Shown one piece after another: positions 19,633 through 29,300 of a DNA stretch of 64,000 nucleotides (position 1 is the stretch's first letter; every line of letters starts with the position of its first letter). This DNA comes from Variovorax sp. 770b2 (GTDB lineage: Bacteria; Pseudomonadota; Gammaproteobacteria; Burkholderiales; Burkholderiaceae_C). The notes beneath the pieces were generated by a model, which was not told the origin of the DNA, ran no database searches, and saw nothing but the letters and a program-made list of their open reading frames with translations. The stretch is taken from assembly GCF_900115685.1 (NCBI RefSeq), contig NZ_FOXJ01000001.1, positions 3,133,796 through 3,197,795 on the forward strand, read 5' to 3'. Made by a program: the position numbers and the translations under genes.

Positions 19633-22446
19633 TCAGTGGGCTTTGTCCCAGTTGGGACCGATGCCGATCTCGGCGAGCAGCGGCACCTTCAGCGCCGCCA
19701 CGCCGGCCATCAGGCGCGGGATTTCGGTGCGCACCCATTCGACCTCGGCCTCGGGCACTTCGAACACCAGTTCGTCGTGCACCTGCATGATCATCTTGGT
19801 GGCGCGCTTCTCTTCGTCAAGCACGTTCTGTACCTTCACCATGCTCAGCTTGATGAGGTCGGCCGCGGTGCCCTGCATCGGCGCGTTGATGGCCGCGCGC
19901 TCGGCGCCGCCGCGGCGCGGGCCGTTGGGCGAGTTGATCTCGGGCAGGTACAGGCGCCGGCCGAACACGGTCTCCACATAGCCCTGCTCCTTGGCAAGCG
20001 CCTTGGTCTCGTCCATGTACGCCTTCACGCCCGGGTAGCGCGCGAAATAGCGCTCGATGTACGACGCCGCGGCCTTGGTCTCGATGCCCAGGTTGCGCGC
20101 GAGGCCGAAGCTGCTCATGCCGTAGATGAGGCCGAAGTTGATGACCTTCGCATAGCGGCGCTGCTCGCTCGATACCTGGTCGGGCGTGGAGCCGAACACT
20201 TCGGCCGCCGTTGCGCGGTGCACGTCGATGCCTTCGGTGAAGGCGCGCAGGAGCGACTCGTCGCCGCTGATGTGGGCCATGATGCGCAGCTCGATCTGCG
20301 AGTAGTCGGCGCTGGCGATCACGCTGCCCGCCGGTGCCACGAAAGCCTCGCGCACGCGGCGCCCTTCGGGGGTGCGGATCGGGATGTTCTGCAGGTTCGG
20401 GTCGTTGCTGCTCAGGCGCCCCGTGACGGCCACGGCCTGCGCATAGTGCGTGTGGACGCGGCCGGTGCGCGGGTTGGCCAGCTGGCCGAGCTTGTCGGTG
20501 TAGGTGCCCTTGAGCTTGGAGAGGCCGCGGTGTTCGAGGATCTTGGCGGGGAGTGGATAGTCTTCCGCCAGTTTCTCCAGCACCTCTTCGTCGGTGCTGG
20601 GCGCGCCACTCGGCGTTTTCTTGACCACCGGCAGCCCCAGCTTGGTGAAGAAGATTTCGCCGATCTGCTTGGGCGAGCCGAGATTGAAGGGCTGGCCCGC
20701 GATCTCGTAGGCCTCCTGCTCCAGCGCCATGATGCGCGTGCCCAGTTCGTGGCTCTGCGCGGCGAGCGTGGGGCTGTCGATCAGCACGCCGTTGCGCTCC
20801 ACGCGGTACAGCGCCTCGCTCGAATCCATCTCGAGCTGGTAGACGTAGAGCAGCTTCTCGTTGGCCTCGAGCTGCGGCCACAGCGTGCGGTGCACGTCCA
20901 GGGTCTGGTCGCTGTCCTCGCACGAGTATTCGGCCGCCTTGGCGATGTCGACCTGGCTGAAGGAGATCTGGTGCGCGCCCTTGCCGCAGAGGTCTTCGTA
21001 GGAGATGCCGCTGCGCCCCAGGTGGCGCTCGGCCAGGCTCGCGAGGCCGTGCGGCTTGTGCACTTCGAGCACATAGCTCTGCAGCATGGTGTCGTGCGCG
21101 TAGCCCTCCACCTCGATGCCGTGGTTGGCGAACACGTGGCGGTCGTACTTGATGTGCTGGCCGAGCTTTTTCTTCTCGGCGTTCTCGAGCCAGGGCTTGA
21201 GCTTCGCGAGCACCTCGTCGATGGGCAGTTGCGCCGGTGCATCGGGGTAGTTGTGCGCGAGCGGAATGTAGGCCGCCTCGCCGGGCTCGACGCTGAAGCT
21301 CACGCCGACAATCTGCGCGACCATTTCATCGAGCGAGGTGGTCTCGGTGTCGACCGCCGCGAGCTCTGCGGCTTCGAGCCTGGCGAGCCAGGTGTCGAAC
21401 TGCTCCCAGGTGGTGATCGTGTCGTACTTGAGGTTGCTCGCGGGCGCGGCGGCATCGAGCGCGCTCAGGTCGGCGGGCTCATCGAACAGGCCGCCCTGGT
21501 CGGTGTCGGCCTTGGCGGCCTTCTTCTTGATGTTCTCTTCGATCAGCTCGGGCGGAACCGCCTGCGCTTCGAGCGACTTGACGAGGCTCTTGAAACCGAA
21601 CTTCTCGTAGAAGGGCTTGAGTTCCTCGGTCTGCGGCGCGCCGACCGGCAGGCCTTCGAGCGACGGCAGGCCGGTGACGTGGCCTTCGAGGTCGCAGTCG
21701 GTGCGGATGGTGACCAGGCGCCGGCTCAGCGGCAGCTTGTCGAGCGCCTTGCGCAGGTTCTCGCCGGCGGCGCCCTTCACTTCGGCGGCTCGTTCGACCA
21801 GCGCGTCGAGCGAGCCGTATTCGAGCAGCCATTTGGCGGCCGTCTTGGGGCCGACCTTCTCGACGCCGGGCACATTGTCGACCGTATCGCCCACCAGCGT
21901 CTGGTAGTCGACCATGAGGTTCGGCGGCACGCCGAACTCGGCCGTCACGCCGGCCACGTCGCGCTTCTTGCCGTTCATCGTGTCGATGATGGTGATGTGT
22001 TCGTCGACCAGCTGGCTCAGGTCCTTGTCGCCGCTGGAGACGATCACCTCGACGCCCTGCGCCGCCGCAATCTTGGCGAGCGTGCCGATCACGTCGTCGG
22101 CTTCCACGTCGGGCACGCTGAGCACCGGCCAGCCCAGGAGCTTCACCACTTCGTGGATGGGGTCGATCTGGCTGCGCAGGTCGTCGGGCATCGGCGAACG
22201 GTTGGCCTTGTATTCGGGGTACCAGTCGTCGCGAAAGGTCTTGCCGGGCGCATCGAAGATGCAGGCCGCGTAGTCGGCGCGCACCTCGCGGCGCAGCGCC
22301 GTCATCATGTTGATCATTCCCCGGATGGCGCCGGTGGCGGGGCTCTTCGAATCGCCGGGCACGGCGCGCAGGTCGGGCATGGCGTGGAAGGCCCGGTACA
22401 GGTAGCTCGAGCCATCGACGAGCAGCAGCGTTTTCTTGTCGGTCAT
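19633..22446 (-). CDS. polA: DNA polymerase I
   Basis: This 937-residue protein has all three Pol I domains. The N-terminal 5' nuclease begins TLLLVDGSSYLYRAF, and the 3'-5' exonuclease motif VDTETTSLDEM is intact, so proofreading is expected. The C-terminal polymerase carries motif A (SADYSQIELR), motif B (RRYAKVINFGLIYGMS) and motif C (QVHDELVFE). It fills gaps and removes Okazaki RNA primers. No Shine-Dalgarno is visible; a CAAAAT hexamer ends six bases before the ATG. The gene is divergent from a DUF2782 gene and followed 29 bp later by the M20 peptidase gene. Confidence 0.97.
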   Translation of the reverse strand: MTDKKTLLLVDGSSYLYRAFHAMPDLRAVPGDSKSPATGAIRGMINMMTALRREVRADYAACIFDAPGKTFRDDWYPEYKANRSPMPDDLRSQIDPIHEVVKLLGWPVLSVPDVEADDVIGTLAKIAAAQGVEVIVSSGDKDLSQLVDEHITIIDTMNGKKRDVAGVTAEFGVPPNLMVDYQTLVGDTVDNVPGVEKVGPKTAAKWLLEYGSLDALVERAAEVKGAAGENLRKALDKLPLSRRLVTIRTDCDLEGHVTGLPSLEGLPVGAPQTEELKPFYEKFGFKSLVKSLEAQAVPPELIEENIKKKAAKADTDQGGLFDEPADLSALDAAAPASNLKYDTITTWEQFDTWLARLEAAELAAVDTETTSLDEMVAQIVGVSFSVEPGEAAYIPLAHNYPDAPAQLPIDEVLAKLKPWLENAEKKKLGQHIKYDRHVFANHGIEVEGYAHDTMLQSYVLEVHKPHGLASLAERHLGRSGISYEDLCGKGAHQISFSQVDIAKAAEYSCEDSDQTLDVHRTLWPQLEANEKLLYVYQLEMDSSEALYRVERNGVLIDSPTLAAQSHELGTRIMALEQEAYEIAGQPFNLGSPKQIGEIFFTKLGLPVVKKTPSGAPSTDEEVLEKLAEDYPLPAKILEHRGLSKLKGTYTDKLGQLANPRTGRVHTHYAQAVAVTGRLSSNDPNLQNIPIRTPEGRRVREAFVAPAGSVIASADYSQIELRIMAHISGDESLLRAFTEGIDVHRATAAEVFGSTPDQVSSEQRRYAKVINFGLIYGMSSFGLARNLGIETKAAASYIERYFARYPGVKAYMDETKALAKEQGYVETVFGRRLYLPEINSPNGPRRGGAERAAINAPMQGTAADLIKLSMVKVQNVLDEEKRATKMIMQVHDELVFEVPEAEVEWVRTEIPRLMAGVAALKVPLLAEIGIGPNWDKAH

Positions 22447-22531
22447 CGGGCCATTTTGCCGTGCCCGGACCGGCGCCTGGAACCACGACGCCATGCGCTG
22501 CGCGCCGACACCCCTCGCGCGGGGGCGCGCC

Positions 22532-22537
22532 TACAAT
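22532..22537 (+). promoter_or_regulatory. -10 element TACAAT of the DUF2782 gene
   Basis: TACAAT (five of six to TATAAT) ends six bases before the ATG at 22544. The expected transcription start therefore coincides with the start codon, and the mRNA would be leaderless. No good -35 box is seen. Confidence 0.5.
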
Positions 22538-22543
22538 CAAGGC

Positions 22544-22906
22544 ATGCCTAGCTCCACACTCCTGATCGCCCGCCGCATCCTGCTGGCGCTGGCCTTTGCA
22601 GCCCCCTTCGCCGCCGTGCACGCGCAAACCGCGCCCGCTGCCACCCCGGCCCCGGCGGAGCCGCTACAAAATCAGGAGCAGGCCGACGGCCGGCGCAACC
22701 AGAAGGTCGAGCACATCCACACGGAAGACAGCGGCGCCTCGGTCGACGAAGTCCGCTACGGCGGCCGCACGCAGAGCATCAACGTCAAGCCCAAGTCGAA
22801 CATGCCGGGCTACGAAGTGCTGCCCAACGACGCCGGCACCGCCCGCGGGAACGAAACGAACTCCTCCGGCACCGGCGCCCGCGTCTGGAACGTGATGAAG
22901 TTCTGA
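22544..22906 (+). CDS. DUF2782 domain protein, exported
   Basis: This 120-residue protein has a signal peptide ending VHAQ (about 27 residues), an Ala/Pro-rich linker and a DUF2782-like core (VEHIHTEDSGASVDEVRYGGRTQSINV..., MPGYEVLP). In betaproteobacteria this small periplasmic protein is usually encoded between polA and thrB, as here. Its function is unknown. The start is six bases after a TACAAT box, without a Shine-Dalgarno. Confidence 0.85.
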   Translation: MPSSTLLIARRILLALAFAAPFAAVHAQTAPAATPAPAEPLQNQEQADGRRNQKVEHIHTEDSGASVDEVRYGGRTQSINVKPKSNMPGYEVLPNDAGTARGNETNSSGTGARVWNVMKF

Positions 22907-22962
22907 CCCGTGCCTTCGCCGCTCCTGTTCACCGCATTTCCGGCTCTTCGCTGAGCACCCCC

Positions 22963-24012
22963 ATGGCAGTTTTTACCGAAGTCGAATTCGGCGAGGCAGA
23001 CGCGCTCGTCCAGCGCCTGGGCATGGGCGCGCTGCGCGACCTGCGCGGCATCGAGGGCGGCATCGAGAACACCAACTACTTCGCGACCACCGAGTCCGGC
23101 GAGTTCGTGCTCACGCTGTTCGAGCGCCTGAGTGCCGAGCAACTGCCTTACTACCTTTGTCTCATGAAGCACCTGGCCGGCCGCGGCCTGCCGGTGCCGG
23201 AGCCCGTGGCCGACCCTGCGGTGCAGGCGCCCAAGGGCCACGCGCTGACGGTTCCCGCCAATGCGCCCTGCGAGCTGCTGCACATCGTGGCGGGCAAGCC
23301 GGCGGCGCTGGTGCAGCGCCTGTCGGGCCACAGCGAACTCGCCCCGACCCAGGCCCACTGCGCCGAACTGGGCGCGATGCTGGCGCGCATGCACATCGCC
23401 GCGCGCGACTTCCCGCGCATCCAGCCGAACCTGCGCGGCCTCCCATGGTGGAACGAGACCGTTCCGGTGGTGCTGCCCTACATCGACGAGCCGCAGGCCG
23501 CGCTCCTGCGCGCCGAGCTCGCCTACCAGAACCACATCGCCGAATCGTCGGCCTACGCGGCGCTGCCGCGCGGGCCGGTGCACGCCGACATGTTCCGCGA
23601 CAACGTGATGTTCGCGACCGGCGGCGAGCCCGGCTCGGCGCCGCTTCTCACTGGCGTGTTCGACTTCTACTTCGCCGGCACCGACACCTGGCTCTTCGAC
23701 CTCTCGGTGTGCCTGAACGACTGGGCGATCGACCTGGCCACCGGCGTACACGACGCCGGGCGCGCCGACGCCCTGCTCTCGGCCTACGAGACCGTGCGCC
23801 CGCTGAACGCCTCCGAGCGCGCCCTGCTGCCCGCGATGCTGCGCGCCGCGGCGCTGCGCTTCTGGATCTCGCGCCTGTGGGACTTCCACCTGCCGCGCGA
23901 GGCCAGCATGCTCAAGCCCCACGACCCCACGCACTTCGAGCGCGTGCTGCGCCAACGCGCCACCCACCCGCATGCCATGGCGCAGGCCCTCGAGCCGCTC
24001 ATGGCCGCATGA
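22963..24012 (+). CDS. thrB: Homoserine kinase (APH-fold type)
   Basis: This 349-residue protein belongs to the aminoglycoside-phosphotransferase-like homoserine kinases found in betaproteobacteria and pseudomonads. It begins AVFTEVEFGEADALVQRLGMG, has GIEGGIENTNYF for ATP-loop binding, the catalytic GPVHADMFRDNVMF loop and the Mg-binding GVFDFYFAG. It phosphorylates homoserine for threonine synthesis. It is 56 bp after the DUF2782 gene and 16 bp before the BPSS1780-family gene, in one plus-strand group. Confidence 0.93.
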   Translation: MAVFTEVEFGEADALVQRLGMGALRDLRGIEGGIENTNYFATTESGEFVLTLFERLSAEQLPYYLCLMKHLAGRGLPVPEPVADPAVQAPKGHALTVPANAPCELLHIVAGKPAALVQRLSGHSELAPTQAHCAELGAMLARMHIAARDFPRIQPNLRGLPWWNETVPVVLPYIDEPQAALLRAELAYQNHIAESSAYAALPRGPVHADMFRDNVMFATGGEPGSAPLLTGVFDFYFAGTDTWLFDLSVCLNDWAIDLATGVHDAGRADALLSAYETVRPLNASERALLPAMLRAAALRFWISRLWDFHLPREASMLKPHDPTHFERVLRQRATHPHAMAQALEPLMAA

Positions 24013-24028
24013 TCCCGATCCGGAACCC

Positions 24029-24859
24029 ATGAAACTCAACCTCGTGCCGGCGCGAACCGGCGCCGAATGGGTCCGCTCCGGGCTCAAGACCTTCTGGCGG
24101 CAGCCGCTCGCCTTCATCTCGCTGTTCTTCCTGCTGATGGCGGTGATCTCGACGGTGTCGGTGCTTCCGCTCATCGGCAGCATCGTCGCGCCGGTGTTCC
24201 TGCCCTTCATGACGCTGGGCCTGATGGTGGCGACCTCGGTGGCCTACGACGACAACGCCGACGGCCTCGGCCATGCTGGCGATGCGCAGCGGCCCACGGG
24301 CTCCGCGATGTTCGTGGCGGTGTTCGGCGCCATGCGCGCCGAGTGGCGCTCGCTGGTGGTGCTGGGCGTGATCTCGGCGATTTACTTCGTGTTCGCGGTG
24401 ATGGTCACCGCGCTGGTCGATGGCGGGCAGCTCATGCGTGCCTACCTGCTGGACGACGCGATCACACCCGAGGTGATGGCCAGCAGCGATTTCCAACTGG
24501 CTCGCGTGCTCCTGATGTGCCTGAACCTGCCGCTGTCGCTGGCCATGTGGCATGCGCCGGCGCTGGTGCACTGGCATCGCGTGGAGCCGGTCAAGAGCAT
24601 CTTCTTCAGCATCGTCGCGCTGTTCCGCAACTTCGGCGCCTATGCGCTGTTCGTGCTCGCGTGGTTCGGCGTGTTCCTGCTGGCCGGCATCGCCATGGGC
24701 CTGGTCGCGACCGTGCTGGTGGGCGTCGGCGCGCTGGGCGCGGGCGGCGCGGCCGTAGCGGTCGGCAACATCCTGATGATCGGCACGGCGCTGGTGCTCG
24801 CGGCCATGTCGCTGAGCTCGACCTGGTTCACCTTCCGCGACAGCTTCGATCCAAACTGA
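24029..24859 (+). CDS. BPSS1780 family membrane protein
   Basis: This 276-residue inner-membrane protein has about six hydrophobic helices and starts NLVPARTGAEWVRSGLKTFWRQP, the N-terminal signature of BPSS1780-like proteins. The function is unknown. It follows thrB by 16 bp, an arrangement seen often in related bacteria. It ends tail to tail with the DUF3999 gene (15 bp apart), with no clear terminator between. Confidence 0.83.
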   Translation: MKLNLVPARTGAEWVRSGLKTFWRQPLAFISLFFLLMAVISTVSVLPLIGSIVAPVFLPFMTLGLMVATSVAYDDNADGLGHAGDAQRPTGSAMFVAVFGAMRAEWRSLVVLGVISAIYFVFAVMVTALVDGGQLMRAYLLDDAITPEVMASSDFQLARVLLMCLNLPLSLAMWHAPALVHWHRVEPVKSIFFSIVALFRNFGAYALFVLAWFGVFLLAGIAMGLVATVLVGVGALGAGGAAVAVGNILMIGTALVLAAMSLSSTWFTFRDSFDPN

Positions 24860-24874
24860 CCGCGGTCGGTCCGC

Positions 24875-26386
24875 TCAGTCCGTTGCAGCCCTGTCTTTGC
24901 GCAGGCTCGCGAACAGCGACCACGCCATGCCTGCCAGCAACAGCAGGCCGACACCCAGGGCACCCCAGAGCCACCACTTGCGCGACGGATCGTGCGGCGC
25001 CGTCTCGGGAACGGGCGCAAGCGCCGCGGCTGCGACAGCGGCATCGACCGCAGCCACCGGCAGCGTGACCGAGGCGTCATCCGCCGCGACAGGTTTGTCC
25101 GCGGCGTAGCCCGGGATCAGCGTGGACAGCGCGAGCGGCGCACCCGGCACCGCACCTTGCACCGCACCCTTGCCGACTGCCGCGCTCCAGGCCAGCGAGA
25201 ACGGCGCGCCACCCTGGGCGAGAAACACCAGCGTGCGCGGCGTGGCTCCCACCGCAATCGTCGGAGGCGTTGCACCGAGCACGCTCACCGGGCCGGAAGT
25301 GCGCAGCCGCAGGCGCGAATACACGGCGCCATCGAGTGCCAGCACCGGCGATCGCGCCTCGCCGCCAGCTTGGGCAAGGCGGTACACCACCGTGTCGAGC
25401 AGCGGCGCTTCGCCCGGGCCGCTGGGCAGCGCGGTGGTTCGACGTTGCTGGTTCCGCAATGCGTAGAGCGGATTGCGCGGCACGAACTGCGGCGACGGAG
25501 CCGAAGCCGAAGCCGAAGCCGAAGCCGAAGCCGGCGCAGCATCGACCAGCCCCGACACGCCGACCTGCGCCAGCGTGTTGATGTCGGCCAGGTCGATGCG
25601 CAGGCTCTGCACCGGCAGGCCGCGCGGCAGCAGGTAGTCGCAGTGGTCCTCCGCGCAGCGCTCCGGCTTCAGCGCGCCGGACCATTCGATCGGCGCCACC
25701 GGTTCGACCTCCTGCACGCTGTCGATCTCCACCTTGGCGAGCGGCGCGCCGCGCTGCGGATCGCTCCAGCGCAGGCGCAGGAAGCGCGTGCGCAGGTTGC
25801 CCAGGTCGACCGCCAGCCGCTCGATGGTCTGGCCGCCATGGGCCAGGCGCACCAGTTGCTCCTCGTCGCCCACCGGGCGCCATTGCCGCAGGTCCTCGCT
25901 GGCCTCCAGCCGGAAGGCGAACAGGCCGCGCGCATCGGGCGCGATCTCCAGGCGCGCCTGCAGCAGGCTGCCCTTGACCTGGCTCACGTCGATGAGCCAC
26001 TGCGCCGCGTCGTTCGGCTTGGCAGCGGTCTTGCTGTCCAGCGCCAGAGAGCCATCGGGCCGCACGGTGAAAGCGAGCGCGGTGTCGCCCGATGCAGGGT
26101 TGCCGGGCAAGGCGAATATCGGCACCGCTTGCGAGGCCGTGCGTGGCGCGGCGGCTTCGTTGCGCAGCCAGGCGTAGGGCACCGCATGCCCGGCGGCGTT
26201 GCGCACCCGCAGGTCGCTCAGGTCGCCGTAGGCGGCGCGGCCGTAGATGGCGAGCGGCAGCGTGAGCCGGTGGTACGGCCCGGTGCCCTGCAGCGCGATG
26301 GGCACGGAGGTGGTTGGCTGCGCCTCTGCAGCGCCCACCGTTGCCATCAGTGCGGCCAAGACGACACGCATTGCGTGGGCGCTCAT
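24875..26386 (-). CDS. DUF3999 domain-containing membrane-anchored protein
   Basis: This 503-residue protein has a signal peptide (ending AEA, ~23 residues) and a long periplasmic region with beta-sandwich character, including a discoidin-like segment. A C-terminal helix (WWLWGALGVGLLLLAGMAW type) is followed by a short basic cytoplasmic tail. DUF3999 proteins accompany DUF2339 proteins; their role is unknown. Start and upstream stop overlap (ATGA), and GAAGGAGGTG precedes the ATG. An (Ala-Ser)5 linker near the middle is encoded by five CCGAAG units. Confidence 0.87.
   Translation of the reverse strand: MSAHAMRVVLAALMATVGAAEAQPTTSVPIALQGTGPYHRLTLPLAIYGRAAYGDLSDLRVRNAAGHAVPYAWLRNEAAAPRTASQAVPIFALPGNPASGDTALAFTVRPDGSLALDSKTAAKPNDAAQWLIDVSQVKGSLLQARLEIAPDARGLFAFRLEASEDLRQWRPVGDEEQLVRLAHGGQTIERLAVDLGNLRTRFLRLRWSDPQRGAPLAKVEIDSVQEVEPVAPIEWSGALKPERCAEDHCDYLLPRGLPVQSLRIDLADINTLAQVGVSGLVDAAPASASASASASAPSPQFVPRNPLYALRNQQRRTTALPSGPGEAPLLDTVVYRLAQAGGEARSPVLALDGAVYSRLRLRTSGPVSVLGATPPTIAVGATPRTLVFLAQGGAPFSLAWSAAVGKGAVQGAVPGAPLALSTLIPGYAADKPVAADDASVTLPVAAVDAAVAAAALAPVPETAPHDPSRKWWLWGALGVGLLLLAGMAWSLFASLRKDRAATD
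25501..25530 (+). repeat. Hexanucleotide tandem repeat (CCGAAG)x5
   Basis: Five exact CCGAAG units lie inside the DUF3999 gene, coding alternating Ser and Ala on the minus strand. Unit gain or loss would keep the frame and change only linker length. Confidence 0.9.
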
Positions 26387-29300
26387 GCTGCACCTCCTTC
26401 GGCCGGGGCCTGCTTCGGCGCCGCCTCTTCCTTCTTCGGCGGCACGGGCGCGAAGTACCCCACCAACAGCAGCAGCGCGCCGACCGCAATGAACGACACG
26501 ATGCGGAACAGCCCGCCGCGGTCCGCCAATTCGACGAAGAACAGCTTCAGCACCACCACGCCGAGCAGCGCAGCCCCCGCGATCCACAAGGTCCGCACCC
26601 GGCGCCCGTGGCCGAGCACCATCGCGACCACGCCGCAGATCGCCCAGGTGATCGACAGCGCCGCCTGCGTGAGCCACGAGGCATAGAGCGCGTCGAAGCG
26701 CCATTCCACGCCCGCGTAGTGATGGCAGGTGCGCAGCACCATGCCGGTCAGCAGCGCGAGGCCGGTGAAGCCGACCGCGCCCTTGGCGACCATCGGCTGC
26801 ACGCGCGCGAACGAGCCCTCGGGCAACGCGCGCCACCAGAGCACCAGCGCGAACAGCACGAGCCATTGCGCGAGTTCGAGCGGATTGAGCAGCGGCACAT
26901 AAGGCAGCGGCGCCGCATCGCCGGGGCTGACGGCGTTGGGGACCCACACCCATGCAAGCAGGTACACCGCCACCGGCGTCGCCGCGAACTCCAGGTAGGC
27001 GCTGCGGTACTCGCTGAGCGGCCAGCGCTGCAGCAGCACGCGCGAGCGCAGCGCCCACAGCACGAGCGCCGGCACGACGGCCCAGCCCAGCAGTTGCCAG
27101 CTCGACCATTCGGCGCCGATGCGGCCGAGCTGCCACTGGCATTCGCGCGCCGCGAGCAGCAGGAAGAGCCAGAAGCCCGCGACATGGAACGGCGTGAGCG
27201 CCGAGGCGCCGAACCAGCGCTTCTGCGCGCGCAGCAGGCGCAGGTGCCACGCGAGCGCCAGCGGCCAGGCGATCCAGCCGAGGGCGCTCGACGGCACGTA
27301 GAACGGCGTCGGCCCGCCCGCGATGCCGTAGGCGGCGATCAGGCCAAAGCCGGGCAGCGTGGCGATCGTCGCCTGGCCGAGTTGCGACCAGTCGCGCCGA
27401 TGCGCCACGAGCGCGGACAGCACCGACGTGACAAGCACCACCGCCATGACGGCCGCGGGCACGTGGCTCGCGAGCGCGTGAAGGTTCAGCGCGCGGACAC
27501 TTTCGTCCAGCATGCCGAAAAGCCACCAGCCCAGGCCCCAGACCACGGGCACCCACAGCACGACCGGATGGGCGCACCACGCGTTGACCCAGCGCTTGCG
27601 CGCCACGCCGGTGGGCTCGCCCGCGCGCGGCCGCGCCTCGTCGCGCAGCCAGTCGCCGGCCAGCAGCGCCGCAAGGCCCAGCACCACCGGCGTCCAGAAG
27701 CCCAGGTGCCCGAAGGCGGGGCGCAGCACGCGCATGTCGCCGCCCATCTCCGCCAGCACGATGAAGAAGATCGCCGAGACCGCATGCAGCACGCCGGCGA
27801 ACGCCGCGAGCGGCAGGTGCGCCATGCGCAGCGCGACCCACAGCACGACGGTGGCGGTCAGCGGCCACAGCAGCGCGGCTTGCGTGAGGCTGATCTGGAA
27901 CAGCATCGCCAGGTGCAGCAGGCCCACGCCCGCGATCACGCCCACCACATTGCCGACCGACCACACGGGTTGCACGCCGCGCGCGAGTGCCGCGCGGTGC
28001 GCCTGCAGCATCGACCAGGCGGCGTTGCCGAGCACGCTGAGCGCGATCAGGCACGCGGCCGCGGCGCCCTGCCAGCCGCTTTCGAGCGCCTGCCGGGCAT
28101 CGAGGCCATCGCCCGCGCGATGCAGCGTGGCGATGAAACCCGCCACCGCCAGCGCCTGCATGCCGAAGCTCACATAGGTGAGCGGCAGCAGCGCGAAACG
28201 CACCGCCACCGCGAAGGTGGCCGATGCGAGCACCGCCGTCGCGGCCGCGGCCCAGGGCGGCGTGAACCACTGCCACACGAGCAGCGTGAGCGCGGCCATG
28301 CCGAGCCATGGCAAGGCGCTGCCGACGATGGCTTCGAGGCTGTCGCCCACGTCGAGCTTCGCGCGGCGGTGCATGGCCCACATCGCGAAGGCGCTCGCCG
28401 CCACCAGCAGCGGGCCGATCACCGAACCCTGCAGCAGCGGGTGCCCGGCGGCCCCATCGACCTGCGTGGCTTCGAGCAGCTTCCACACTGCGCCGGCAAA
28501 CACGAGGAACGAGAAGGCGCGCGCATAGACGCGCCCTTGCCGCGCCCCCAGCCAGTACATGCCTGCGGCCTCGACCGCCCACGCCGCGCCGGTCCACTGC
28601 CCTTCGAGGCCGAGCGGAATGGCGAGCGTGCCGAAGATCACGCCGACGATGGCGTAGGCCTCCGCCAGCAGCGCCAGGCCCTTGGGCTGCGTGGCGAACA
28701 CCAGCCGGCCCATCACGAGATAGAACGCCGCGAGCGCCATCGCCGAGAACGCGGCGCCGTATTCCCACGGGTGCATCAGCAGGTACTGCATGCCGAAGGC
28801 GACCATCGGCGTGCCGAACACCAGCGAGCTGTCGACCCGGCCGGCGCGGCGCAGCGTGTCGAGCGCGCGCGTGGCCAGCGGCTGCGCGGGCTGCACCGGC
28901 GCATCGAACAGCGTGCGGCGCGCGAAGAACAGGCCGATCGCGGTGAACAGCAGGAAGAACACGACGAGGAACGGCTGCACGATGCCGTACTGGTCGTCGG
29001 TGTAGTACTTGTGCGCCCAGCCGGCCGCGAGGGTGAAGGTGCCCACGAAGCCGATCAGGTTGAGCACGCGCCAGGCCTTGAACCAGGCGATCAGCACGAT
29101 GCCCACGTCGAGCACCAGCAGGTAGGTGAAGAGGCCCACCGGCTGGTTCGAGCCGGTCGATGCCAGCACCGGCGCCGCGAAGCCTTCGAGCGCCGCGACG
29201 ATGGCGAGCAAGGGCGCGTTCTGCAGCACTGCCAGTGCAGCGCTGAGCACCGCCACGCCGAACAGGAACGCGAAGCCCACGCTGGCCGGCAGCAGGCCGC

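Noticed and set aside
19606-22551. 981-codon plus-strand open frame opposite polA
   Set aside because: polA is unmistakable on the minus strand; the plus-strand frame is a composition effect of high GC.
25501-25530. Tandem CCGAAG units considered as a CRISPR-like or transposon-related repeat
   Set aside because: The units are contiguous with no spacers and code a simple Ala-Ser linker.
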